From Ichthyophis bannanicus (Eukaryota > Chordata > Amphibia > Gymnophiona > Ichthyophiidae): 64,000 bases of DNA. Positions 21,232-35,423 of the stretch are shown one piece after another. Both the position numbers and the translations under genes were made by a program. The DNA lies in assembly GCA_033557465.1 (NCBI GenBank), contig CM066039.1, positions 398,989,440 to 399,053,439 of the forward strand, in the 5' to 3' direction. The notes below the pieces were generated by a model. That model ran no database searches, was not told the DNA's origin, and saw only the letters and a list, made by a program, of their open reading frames with translations. Each line of letters opens with the position of its first letter. Position 1 is the stretch's first letter.

Positions 21232-22059
21232 GAGTCTTCTTTCAGTGCTGCACCAAGGTCTTTGGAGAGCCTGGTTCTTGTCACATACTCCTCCACTGTT
21301 TTGTCCTCCCTGGGTTTCCTAAACAGGTTCTCACCTGTGCAGGGGAGATTGATCAGTTTGTCTTGTACCCATTGTTTCAGGTTGGACAACTGCAGCCATG
21401 CTTGGCATTGTACTCTGATGCCTACAGCAGCTACTCTAGCTGATGGTTCTAAGCAGGACCTTTGAAATTTTTACCACAAAGGTTAGGGTCTTGAATCTCT
21501 GTAGGGGTTCCCCATTGAGGCCTACTGATAATCCCAAGCTCCCTCAACAATTCCTTCATGTACATGCTGATGTAAAGCTGGTATGCTAGCATCAAGCCTT
21601 AAAGCCTTTGGCAAAGGGTGTCCCTGCTGTGTGGTACCTAAGCCGGTGCATGGCCAACTCCATGACCATCAAGTTGTGGGGGAGCTGGGCCTTTTGGAAG
21701 CCAGGGCTCAGATATACCCAAGTAGATGGGGGGGGGGGTGTTAAGGCACCCATTGACAACTGGTATTGATACTACTGTTTCCCACATCCAGCGGAGGTGG
21801 CAGTCAAGGATTGGGGCACTGGAACTGTAAGGGGGGGTTCTCTCATCAGGGGTGCCATGTATTTGAGTCTCTCCAATTCCTTTGCTCACAGGTCCCTCAC
21901 AAGATCAAGGGGAACAGCAGGTCATCAGGGGAGATGGGTCTAAGGGTACATCACTGTTGCCTCATGTCCAGGGACTCTGTCCCATCTCCCATTCAGAATT
22001 TAAGATGGAGTATGAGTCAGACATTATATGATCTTGGTTGAGGACTGTCCTGAAAAACA

Positions 22060-22266
22060 TTATGGGGCTCTTGAGGCTGGTGGTGCTTGACAACCAGCTC
22101 GATGTCTGGGGGAAGCCTTTGATGTTGAGGGTCCTGTCATGGTAGATGAACCAGACAAGCTGGACATAAATGCCTGCTGCATGGCCACTAGGCCAGATAT
22201 ATTGCTCTCTAGGGTTGCCATTCTGGTCTCCATGCCAGTTGGCTCTGCAGCCTTCAATGCAGGCAA
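22060..22266 (-). pseudogene. Gag remnant of DIRS C
   Basis: The segment with METRMATLESNISGLVAMQQAF resembles the end of the open gag fragment D (LRLTALECSLAAFMEQQ), followed in both by a Ser/Thr/Pro-rich tail. This supports a common family for C and D. Short and isolated. Confidence 0.5.
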
Positions 22267-22397
22267 TGAGAACTTCAGGCCCGATGTCAGTACTGTTGAG
22301 AATGGCTGCAGAGGACCAAGGCTGGTCAGTTGAAGCAGACAATTCCATTGCAGGGCAACTTGGAGGGCTACTCCTGCCCCCTCAGGCTCACAAGGGA

Positions 22398-22665
22398 GGA
22401 GTGGCCTAGTGACTGGGGCAGGTTGCCTTGGGCTTGAGGGCTAGGGGTTCAAATCTTGCTAAAGGACAGCAGCCTTGGGCTGGAAGGACTGGGGTTTCTA
22501 GTCCCACAGGTGCTCCTTGTGATCTTGGGCAAGCCACTTACGTTTCTGTACCTGAGGAAACAGCATTGAGCCCTTCAGTGATGTGGAAATATATATGCAG
22601 TACCTGAATGGACACTGCTTTGACTATTAGAAAAGCAGTTTAAGCCTAGTTAAATAAGTGCCTGG
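22398..22665 (+). mobile_element. tRNA-derived SINE with MIR/CORE-like centre
   Basis: The head (22401-22460) has a tRNA-like promoter: A-box-like GTGGCCTAGTGACTGG and B-box-like GGGTTCAAATCTTG. The centre, CTTGGGCAAGCCACTTACGTTTCTGTACCTGAG, matches the hallmark core of MIR/CORE SINEs. An AT-rich tail follows to about 22665. It is inserted in DIRS C and is not a functional tRNA gene. Confidence 0.7.
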
Positions 22666-23370
22666 GACTATGGGTGGAATTTCACCTTCCTGGTTTTGTC
22701 CTCTAAAGTGGTCTTTGAGGATCTCTTATGCTCCATCTGTGGGGACTTCCACTCTAAGGCACTAAAGCATAGAGTCTAAGGCTCTGGCTTTGTGGGGCAT
22801 GAATGTATTGGAAGGGGCCCTGGAGTCTGACTCAAAAGGAGTTGCTGCCATCAGCAGCAGGAAGAGTTAAGGCCTTTGGGGTAATTGTTCTGCAGAGCTC
22901 AGTTTGTGCGCTCCAAGTTAAGGCATCAGAGGCAGCAAGTGTGTACCTTGCCACACTGGTCAAACTTTGAAGCCACTTGAGGCCATCAGAAAAAGTGGAT
23001 TCCTGCTTCTGGAAGGGGTCCAAGGTCTTTGGCTGAAAGGTCATGAATGCCAGTTGAGGCAGGCTGATGAAAAAAAAGTGGAACATGGATAGATGAACCC
23101 CAGGAGCGACACCAAGGCAAACTGGCTGGGGTGGGAAGGCGTTGGTATGCAAATCAGAAGACTAAAAACCTCACGCATACACACATTTTCACCTCAGGTA
23201 AAGAGACATTTGAAGGGCTTGAAACGAGAAAAAACCCCACACAAACGAGGCAAGTGGACTGTGTGTGCAAAGTGCATTTTCCAAAGACTTTCCTTGGGAG
23301 TTGGGCAGTGTCTGCTTTCATGTGGAAGCATCTCTTCAACTGTGAGGACTGACTTCCTGTTGTTCCTGGA

Positions 23371-23850
23371 CATCATTAATGTCTCAACCCTTCCTGCTTG
23401 GTTACTGGTTGATAAAGCTGATTTCCTAAGGAATGAAATTACTTGTCGAATGCATTATCAGCTCTAGGGCCGTTATAGTAAAACACATTACTTAAGGAAA
23501 AAAAAAAATAAAAAAAGTTGCCATATGAAAGTGTAACTGTCTTAGCACCTGAAAAAGGCAGTAGTCTCAACTTAAATGGATAGGATAGGCACATTGCAGC
23601 TGCATATTAGAAAAAGAGTTGACACTTAAGGCAAAGCTCCAGCATAAACACCCTGCAGCAAGATTTTCCACTTCAGAATTTGTATACCATTTTAAGTTCA
23701 AACTTACTGAAGCTCAGATGTACTAACTAATTTAAAAATCCTCCCAAAAGGCTTAAGAGATGAATGTGGAGCTTCATTTACCAAGTGCTGTCAGAAGGCA
23801 TACAAGCGTAACCCTTTCTGAAAGCTTGGCTTAAGATGACAAAAGGCAAG
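23371..23850. other. Unassigned DNA downstream of TUBB4B
   Basis: AT-rich sequence between the right end of DIRS C and the TUBB4B polyadenylation site. No exon or repeat was recognised. It is a plausible place for a last CIMIP2A exon, but none could be supported. Confidence 0.4.
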
Positions 23851-23867
23851 GTGCTATGAAATATGCT

Positions 23868-23873
23868 TTTAAT
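23868..23873 (-). terminator. TUBB4B: Polyadenylation signal ATTAAA of TUBB4B
   Basis: ATTAAA on the minus strand lies 131 bases past the TUBB4B stop codon. It is the only canonical or near-canonical signal I noticed there. It implies a short 3' UTR ending near 23850. Confidence 0.6.
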
Positions 23874-24004
23874 GTAATGTCAAGTCTGTACAGCAGCCAA
23901 GAAGAACAGGGAATACCAAGTGCAGAACATGAAGACCAACAAGAACAGGTTTTCAACATGAATAAAGTTCAGTTTCAACATAATTTACAAGAGTTAATGC
24001 AGTT

Positions 24005-27574
<3,570 letters not shown>

Positions 27575-27639
27575 GATGCTGGTGGCGCGAGACTACTAAG
27601 CAAATAAAAAGACAGACCCAAGCAAAGATGGTTACTTAG

Positions 27640-27960
27640 CGTGCACTAACTCCTAACCGTCCACGCAATGCATTATATATAGACCGCGCGCCGTTCACAC
27701 CCACGCCATTCGGAATGCTCGACTTTCTATTGGTCGCTTAAAACCGGACGTTTAGAAGGCGCCATCCGATTTGCCAATATGCTGACAATCATTTCAATAG
27801 CACCGCCTCGTCGATACTAGACTTTTTCTATTGGTCAAGTGGTCTTGTTAGTCCGGCTGTCAAACAGCACTTTTCCTGCAATTCACTGCCGATTGGGTCG
27901 TTTCAAATGATTGATTTGCACGGCGATTGGCCAGTACCATCGGAGAAAGCTGTCAGTTTA
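27640..27960 (-). promoter_or_regulatory. TUBB4B: TUBB4B promoter: TATA box and four CCAAT boxes
   Basis: On the minus strand a TATATAAT box at 27672-27679 lies 98 bases before the ATG, placing the start of transcription near 27645. Four CCAAT boxes follow upstream, seen as ATTGG on the plus strand at 27729, 27830, 27892 and 27926. Multiple NF-Y-type CCAAT boxes with a TATA box fit a strongly expressed tubulin promoter. Spacing between the boxes is 101, 62 and 34 bases. Confidence 0.7.
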
Positions 27961-28299
27961 TGCTAGATCCGCCAGATGACAGCGTCCTAGTAACGGTCAC
28001 AATGCGCATGACACTGAGAGAGGAGACTGGTAACTGCGTGGATACCGTGAGGCTTTGCTCAAGGAGGTTGGCTGGTGCGTTTGCGTTGTCAGGAAAGCCG
28101 AGCGGTGGGTGCGTCTGTTTGTTTTAGTAACCGGTCTTATGGAGACGAGCGACTCATTAGCTAGACATTCGGAAACAAACCGTCGCCATGGTTTTTCCCA
28201 TCTCTCAGCAGCCGACGAAGGCCAAACTCCGGCAGTTGCATGTTTTAGGCTGCCCCGCACGCCCCAAAATATACAGTACTCCATCCCATAATTCAAATT

Positions 28300-29166
28300 A
28301 AAAGAGAGAGCAGAGCCCTTTAATGTGGAAGCTATATGTGCAACTGGAGGGCTAGGGGTCACCGCAGGGAGCAAAAAGAGAGATCAGAGCCCTTTAATGT
28401 AGAAGCTGTATGTGCAACTGGAGGGCTAGGGGTCACCACAGGGAGCAAAAAGAGCAGAGCCCTTTAATGTGGAAGCTATATGTGCAACTGGAGGGCTAGG
28501 GGTCACCGCAGGGAGCAAAAACAGAGCAGAGCCCTTTAATGTAGAAGCTATATGTGCAACTGGAGAGCTAGGGGTTACCACAGGGAGCAAAAAGAGAGAG
28601 CAGGGCCCTTTAACGTAGAAGCTATATGTGCAACTGGAGAGCTAGGGGTTACCACAGGGAGCAAAAAGAGAGATCAGAGCCCTTTAATGTAGAAGCTATA
28701 TGTGCAACTGGAGGGCTAGGGGTCACCACAGGGAGCAAAAAGAGAGATCAGAGCCCTTTAATGTAGAAGCTATATGTGCAACTGGAGGGCTAGGGGTCAC
28801 CACAGGGAGCAAAAAGAGAGATCAGAGCCCTTTAATGTAGAAGCTATATGTGCAACTGGAGAGCTAGGGGTTACCACAGGGAGCAAAAAGAGAGAGCAGG
28901 GCCCTTTAACGTAGAAGCTATATGTGCAACTGGAGGTCTAGGGGTCACCACAGGGAGCAAAAAGAGAGATCGGAGCCCTTTAATGTAGAAGCTGTATGTG
29001 CAACTGGAGGGCTAGGGTTACCACAGGGAGCAAAAACAGAGAGCAGAGCCCTTTAATGTAGAAGCTATATGTGCAACTGGAGAGCTAGGGGTCACCACAG
29101 GGAGCAAAAACAGAGATCAGAGCCCTTTAATGTAGAAGCTATGTGTGCAACTGGAGGGCTAGGGGT
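28300..29166 (+). repeat. Minisatellite, ~74-bp unit, about 12 copies
   Basis: Each unit contains AGCCCTTTAATGTAGAAGC, TATATGTGCAACTGGAG, GCTAGGGGT and CACAGGGAGCAAAAA, with small substitutions and a variable number of GA pairs between units. It lies about 340 bases upstream of the TUBB4B CCAAT cluster. There is no coding frame and no spacer diversity, so it is a plain tandem array. Confidence 0.95.
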
Positions 29167-29956
29167 CAAGCAGCAAACAACACGCTCCGTTGCCACTTCA
29201 CTCCTGGCTAAGCTAGTGGATTCCCTATAAAACAAGTAGAGCTAAAGCTTCCACTAAGGTAACGCCCGGGCAGGGGTCCGTTCTCCTTCCCCATGCATCT
29301 TTTCCCCCCTATATTTCAAAATGACCAATCGAGGGATCATTCAGTAATTTCAAAAGTTTTAAAAAAAGCAGTAGCAGCCCTTCTTGGGATATAAGCAGAC
29401 ATACATATATACCTAGAATATTTATCTCTAAATAAAGTTTACGTATATATTTCTAAAATGTCTCCTTTTTAAAGAAAATAAGTTAATTTTACATCTACCA
29501 AGATTGAGAAGACTGTATTATATGGGTATACAGGAGAAACAGTGTCCTTTGCCTCCGTCCTCACTGAAATTGGGGACAGGAGGTGGTTATTGTCCATGCA
29601 GCTGGGGACACTACTTCAAAACTGGGTACAGTCTCCAAAAATTGGGGATATCTGGTAATCTTAGCATCCACACTCCTGGTGATGTCTCCAGAAGGATGCA
29701 GCGACTGCGCAGCTCTCACCGGTTAAAAGACTTCCTCTGTGCCTACTGCTACCCATGACAGCCAATAGCAATCTTATATTTTTCATGATCCAGTGCAGAT
29801 GGGGGCCGCCCTCCACATGTGTTTTTACCTTAGCATTCATTTACAAAATCCTCTGTGCAACTGCTGTAATCACTGGGACTCTGCCTCCACCGGCGCTCCA
29901 TCGGGTAAAACAGCAGTTGACAGCACCTTTTATTGACTCATCACATACAGAGCTAC
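29167..29956. other. Unassigned DNA, possible L2 scrap at 29.74-29.88 kb
   Basis: Mostly unrecognised AT-rich sequence. 29745-29880 resembles the region just before the L2 endonuclease at 51.04-51.14 kb (shared CCTCCACATGTGTT neighbourhood), so an L2 fragment is possible but weakly supported. Confidence 0.3.
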
Positions 29957-30321
29957 GATAAGAACATAAGATATGCCATACTGGGTCAGACCAAGGTCCA
30001 TCAAGCCCAGTATCCTCTTTCCAACAGTGGCCAATCTAGGTCATACGTACCTAGCAGTTTCCCCAAAAGACACGGGTTCCGCAATGCTTGTACTAGTTCA
30101 AGCATTAATATTCTGGGTCCCTTCTTAATAATGGTTTATGGACCTTTCCTCCAGGAACTTGTCCAAACCTTTTTTAAACCCAGCTACACTAACAGCCTTT
30201 ACTACATCCTCAGGTAACAAATTCCAGAGTTTGATTACACGTTGAGTGAAAAAATATTTTCTTTTATTAGTCTTAAATAGTTTACCCTGTAGCTTCATTG
30301 CATGCCCCCTAGTCTTTCTGG

Positions 30322-32416
30322 GGACTTTCTGAATTTGAGAAGAAACTTGCTACGGAAGCAAAAACACGAAATAAAGACTTTTTCAAGTACATTCGTAGCA
30401 AAAGGCCTGTGAGAGAGTCAATTGGACCATTAGATGATAGAGGGGTAAAAGGGGCAGTAAGAGGAAACAAGGCTATAGCAGAGAGACTGAATGAATTCTT
30501 TGCTTCGGTCTTTACTGAGGAAGATGTAGGGATGTTACCCAAGACAGAAGTGGTATTTAAAGGTGATACTGCAGAGGAATTGAGAGAAATATCGCTACAC
30601 CGGGAAGATATATTACAACTATTTGATAAACTGAATAGTAGCAAATCACCTGGACCGGATTACATCCCAGAGTGTTGAAAGAACTGAAATATGAGATTGC
30701 AGACCTGCTATTGGTAATCTGTGAGCTTTCATTAAAATCATCTGTAATACTGAAGATTGGAGGGTCGCCAACGTAATACCAATTTTTAAAAAGGGTTCCA
30801 GGGGTGACCCAGGAAATTACAGACCGGTGAGCCTGACGTCAGTACCAGGGAAAATGGTAGAAACCATCATAAAGAACAAAATTACACAGCATGTAGATAG
30901 TCATGGCCTAAACCTAAAGACCATAAGAAGCCACAAATCAATGAATGAGAAAAATTTCTTGGATGGTTCAGAATTATATGGGTGAAATGTATTATAAATA
31001 GATTATCTAGTAATTCACTCTAAAGAAGTCCTATATTGGTTTGTTTGATGGCCTAATGGGAGACAGCCAACATGGCTTTAGACAAGGAAGATCTTGTCTT
31101 ACTAATCTGATATGTTTATTTGAAGGTGTGCATAAACAGATAGACAAAGGTGAGTCGGTTGATATAGTGTATCTGGACTTTCAGAAAGCGTTTGACAAAG
31201 TCCCCCATCAGAGACTTTTGGCGAAGCTAAAAAGTCATGGGATAGGAGGCAGTGTACTATTGTGGATTGGGAACTGGTTAAAAGATAGAAAGCAGAGGGT
31301 AGGGCTAAATGGCCAATATTCCCAATGGAAAAAAGTGAATAGTGGAGTACCCCAGGGATCTGTACTGGGTCCGCTGCTTTTTGACATATTCATAAATGAC
31401 CTGGAAAAGGGAATAACTGGTGAGGTTATCAAATTTGCAGATGACACAAAACTGTTTAAAGTTGTTAAAACCCAAGAGGATTGTGGAAAAATGCAGGAGG
31501 ATCTGGATAAATTGGAAGACTGGGCATCCAAATGGCAGATGAAATTTAATGTGGACAAGTGCAAAGTTATGCACCTAGGAAAGAACAACCCACACTATAG
31601 TTACACGATGCAAGGCTCCACATTAGAAACCACCACCCAGGAAAAAGATTTAGGAGTCATCGTGGATAACATGTTAAAACCCTCCGCCCAGTGTGCAGCG
31701 GCGGCCAAGAAAGCAAATAGAACGCTAGGTATCATAAGGAAAGGGATGGAGAATAAAACAAAGGATGTTATAATGCCTCTGTATCGCTCCATGGTACGAC
31801 CGCACCTTGAATATTGTGTGCAATTCTGGTCACCGTATCTTAAAAAGGACATAGCGTTATTAGAAAAAGTACAGAAAAGAGCCACCAAATTGGTGAAGGG
31901 GATGGAAGGCTACTCCTATGAAGAGAGGCTAAGAAGGTTAGGGCTCTTTAGCCTGGAGAAGAGACGGCTGAGGGGAGATATGATAGAGGTCTATAAATTA
32001 ATGAATGGAGTGGAACGGATAAACGTGGATCAATTGTTTACGGTATCAGAGTATAGAAAGACTAGGGGACATGTAATGAAGCTACAGGGGAAACTATTTA
32101 AGACAAATAAGAGAAAATATTTTTTCACTCAACGTGTAATCAAACTCTGGAATCTGTTACCGGAGGATGTAGTAAGGGCTGTTAGTATAGCTGGGTTTAA
32201 AAAAGGTTTGGACAAGTTCCTGGAGGAAAGGTCCATAAACCACTATTAAAAAGGGACCCAGGATATCAATGATTGACCCAGTACAAGCATTGTGGAACCT
32301 GTGTCTTTTGGGGATATTGCTCGGTACGTATGACCTAGATTGGCCACTGTTGGAAACAGGATACTGGGCTTGATGGACCTCGGTCTGACCCAGTATGGCA
32401 TGTCTTATGTTCTTAT
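30322..32416 (+). mobile_element. CR1 LINE, 5'-truncated, inserted in an inverted CR1
   Basis: Plus-strand copy from the linker before RT to the 3' end (…CCAGTATGGCATGTCTTATGTTCTTATG). RT and the C-terminal domain are open from 31041 to 32249, with FADD and the usual WNLLPEDVV end. A 137-base insertion at 30911-31047 breaks the RT. It ends in the TTCTTATG octamer typical of this family's tail. A 5-bp TTTCT duplication flanks it. Confidence 0.85.
30911..31047. mobile_element. 137-bp unidentified insertion with 8-bp target duplication
   Basis: It interrupts the CR1 RT between HVDSHGL and [16 protein letters not shown] occurs at 30903-30910 and 31048-31055 but only once in sister CR1 copies, so the extra sequence is an insertion with an 8-bp duplication. 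The ends AACC…GGTTTGTTTG are only weakly inverted. Its identity is unknown. The 8-bp duplication is compatible with a hAT-class MITE. Confidence 0.65.
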
Positions 32417-33767
32417 GTTTCTATATTCTGATAACGTAAACAATCGATCTACGTTTACCCGTTCCACTCCGTTCATTAATTTATAGACTTCTATCATATC
32501 TCCCCTCAGCCGTCTCTTTTCCAGGTTAAAGAGCCCTAACCTTTTTAGCCTTTCTTCATAGGAGTATCCTTCCATCCCCTTTGCCATTTTGGTGGCTCTT
32601 CTCTGAACCTTTTCTAATATCGCTATATCCTTTTTAAGATACGGCGACCAGAATTGCACACAATATTCAAGGTGCGGTCTCACCATGGAACGGTATAGAG
32701 GCATTATAATATCTTTTGTTTTATTTTCCATTCCTTTCCTTATGATACCTAGCATTCTATTTGCTCTCTTGGCTGCCGCTGCACACTGGGCCGAGGGTTT
32801 TAACATGTTATCCACAATGACGCCTAAATCTTTTTCCTGGGTGGTGGTTCCTAATGTGGAACCTTGCATTGTGTAACCATAGTTTGAGTTGTTCTTCCCT
32901 AGGTGCATAACTTTGCACTTGTCCACATTAAATTTCATCTTCCATTTTGATGCCCAGTCTTCCAATTTATCAAGATCCTCTAGCAATTTTCCACAATCCT
33001 CTTGGGTTTTAACAACTTTAAATAGTTTTGTGTCATCTGCAAATTTGATAACCTCATTCGTTATTCCACTTTCCAGGTCATTTATGAATATGTCAAAAAG
33101 CAGCGGACCCAGCACAGATCCCTGGGGTACACCACTATTCACCTTTCTCCATTGGGTAAATTGGCCATTTAGCCCAACCCTCTGCTTTCTATCTTTTAAC
33201 CAGTTCTTGATCCACAGTAGTACACTGCCTCCTATCCCATGACTCTTTAGTTTTGCCAAAAGCCTCTGATGAGGGACCTTGTCAGAAGCTTTCTGAAAGT
33301 CCAGATACACTATATCAACCGACTCACCTTTGTCCACCTGTTTATTCACACTTTCAAAAAAACATAACAGATTAGTAAGACACGATCTTCCTTGTCTAAA
33401 GCCATGTTGGCTGTCTCCCATTAGGCCATGACTATCTACATGCTGAGTAATTTTATTCTTTGTGATGGTTTCTACCATTTTTCTCGATACTGACGTCAGG
33501 CTCACCGGTCTGTAGTTTCCTGGATCACCCCTGGAACCCTTTTTAAAAATTGGTGTTACATTGGCGATCCTCCAATCTTCAGGTATTAGAGATTATTTTA
33601 ATGATAGTTCACAGATTACTAATAGCAGGTCTGCAATCTCATATTTCAGTTCTTTCAACACCCTTGGATGTATACCATCCAGCCCAGGTGATTTGCTACT
33701 CTTCAGTTTATCTAATAGTTGTAAGACATCTTCCCGATGTATCGATATTTCCTTCAATTCTTCCGCA

Positions 33768-34100
33768 GTTCCTGTAATGTCGTCATCTTGTCAACTTCAG
33801 ATGTCAAAATGCTGCCAGCAATTTTAAGAACCTCATTGGCCCCAGCAGGGGAGGAGAAACAAAATATGGCTATTGCTGCACTATCAGGTCAAATGAGGGT
33901 TATCAAATAATATAATATTCATATACAAATATAGCCCTATGGTCACTAAAGCATTTTTTGTCAGACGGTATTTTCAATGAATTCAATCAAATAAATTCAC
34001 TTTTTAATATGGTGCATTTTATTTTATTTAAAAATATGGACAATATAAAAATATAAAGAGGCCATTGAATTAATTGTTCAACATTAATAACTAAGTACTA
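33768..34100. other. Unassigned AT-rich DNA
   Basis: Short interval between the CR1 5' break and the MITE at 34101. No feature recognised. Confidence 0.4.
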
Positions 34101-34564
34101 CGGGCCTGATTTTCGAAGGCAGTTACATGGGTAACAGCCCATGTTACCCGTGTAAATACCTTAACCTAGATTTTCCAAAGGCACCTACACAGGTTGTGCC
34201 TTTGGAAAATCCTGGTTAAGTCACTTATGTGCCCAGATGCTATCCGCTTAGCATCGGGGTGTGTTTGGAGTGGAGGTGGGGAATGACATTAAGCAGGTAG
34301 CAGTGATTTTCAATGCTGCCCACTTAGCGCTCTGCGCCTTAAAGATAGGCGAGGAAAACCCTTGCCTATCTTTAAGGCACTGGGGCTAAATGGGCAGCAT
34401 TGAAAATTGCTGATACCTGCTTAGCCTTGGTGGTCTCCGGCCTGTGCAGCATAACCTGGATTTTCATTTCTGTCACTGTGGATATGAAAATCTGGGTTAA
34501 GCGGGTTGGCGGGCAGGCTATGCACCAATGTGACGTATAGCCTGCCAAAATGAAAATCGGGCCC
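34101..34564. mobile_element. Palindromic MITE, GGGCCYGATTTTC ends
   Basis: Ends GGGCCTGATTTTC at 34102 and its complement GAAAATCGGGCCC at 34552-34564. Internal hairpins occur around 34130-34150, 34165-34210 (TTTTCCAAAGGCAC against GTGCCTTTGGAAAA) and 34290-34430 (CAGGTAGCAGTGATTTTCAATGCTGCCCA against its near complement). No coding capacity. The target duplication is unclear (TA-like). Superfamily unassigned. Confidence 0.7.
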
Positions 34565-35423
34565 TATATCGCATATCTGCCAGCACAGCACTGCATTTTG
34601 AACTAAATCCTTCATGAAAAGTTCTGCATCAGGGGAAAAAATAATACTTTGCTTGAATTCACAAAAAGAACAGTAAATATGATTTACTCAAAAAGATGCC
34701 AATATTCCTTCTTTCTGTTGGATGGCCTCCATTTTTAATTCACCACACATTCACAACCTGCTTTATGGCACTCTGAATCAGAGAACCAACCCCATATCAA
34801 CAGGCAGCTCTAGGAAGTCCGGATTGGCAAACCGCTCTTCCCATTGATGGGGCAGGAGCCCATTCCAGGGTGCCGTGGATTGGAAGGTGCATCCGCTTAT
34901 TTTACCAGGAATGGGCTTGTATCACGTCTGACACATGGGTTCTGGACGTCATCAGGCGGGGCTATGCCCTCGATCTGGCCAGACCTTTCCAGATGCCTTC
35001 CTGATCTCTCCCTGCTCCTCTGCCCTCAAGTGCCAGGCGATCCAACCCACATTACAGCGGCGGCCCCTCCTCGGGGCATTACAGCCAGTGCTCCACGATT
35101 TACTTCGTGGTCCCCAAGAAGAACGGTACCTTTCGCCCCATTCTCGATATTCAGGGCATCAATCGCAACTTGCTCGTTCCTCACTTCCGCATGGAGATGC
35201 TCCGCTCGGTTATTCAGGCTGTCAAACCTGGTGAATTTCTGGCAACACTGGATCTAGAACATACATAAGATATGCCATACTGGGTCAGATCAAGGTCCAT
35301 CAAGCCCAGTATTCTGTTTCCAACAGTGGCCAATCTAGGTCATATGTACCTAGCAGTTTCCCCAAGGGACACAGGTTCCACAATGCTTGTATTGGTTCAA
35401 GCATTGATATCCTAGGTCCCTTC

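Larger units (their letters stand above)
18095..23370 (-). mobile_element. DIRS retrotransposon C, old
   Basis: The left end near 18095 (ATAGCTACTCATCT…CTCCAGGACAGCAGG) is complementary to 18328-18365. The adjoining 18366-18400 is complementary to the right end at 23346-23370, giving the DIRS internal complementary layout. Minus-strand coding remnants are recombinase (18.4-18.8 kb), RNase H (20.2-20.4 kb) and gag (22.06-22.27 kb). A SINE (22.4-22.67 kb) and a GGGCA/C repeat have been added. Divergence is high and no long frame survives. The right end matches fragment D at 1450-1490. Confidence 0.7.
29957..33767 (-). mobile_element. CR1 LINE, 5'-truncated, split by another CR1
   Basis: The minus-strand CR1 is in two pieces: 3' end and end of ORF2 at 29957-30321, and RT at about 32417-33767. 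The breakpoint sequence …CTAGTCTTTCT / TTTCTATATTCTGAT… rejoins exactly as in other copies (35.60 kb), with TTTCT repeated on both sides. RT blocks including FADD are readable over 366 codons at 32405-33505. It lacks everything 5' of the SKSPGPDG region. Confidence 0.85.

Noticed and set aside
22401..22470. A tRNA gene
   Set aside because: Only A- and B-box-like motifs are present. No cloverleaf or anticodon stem could be formed convincingly, and a MIR-like core follows, so it is a SINE head.
28300..29166. CRISPR-like regular repeats
   Set aside because: The repeat is contiguous with no unique spacers, and the genome is eukaryotic. It is a minisatellite.
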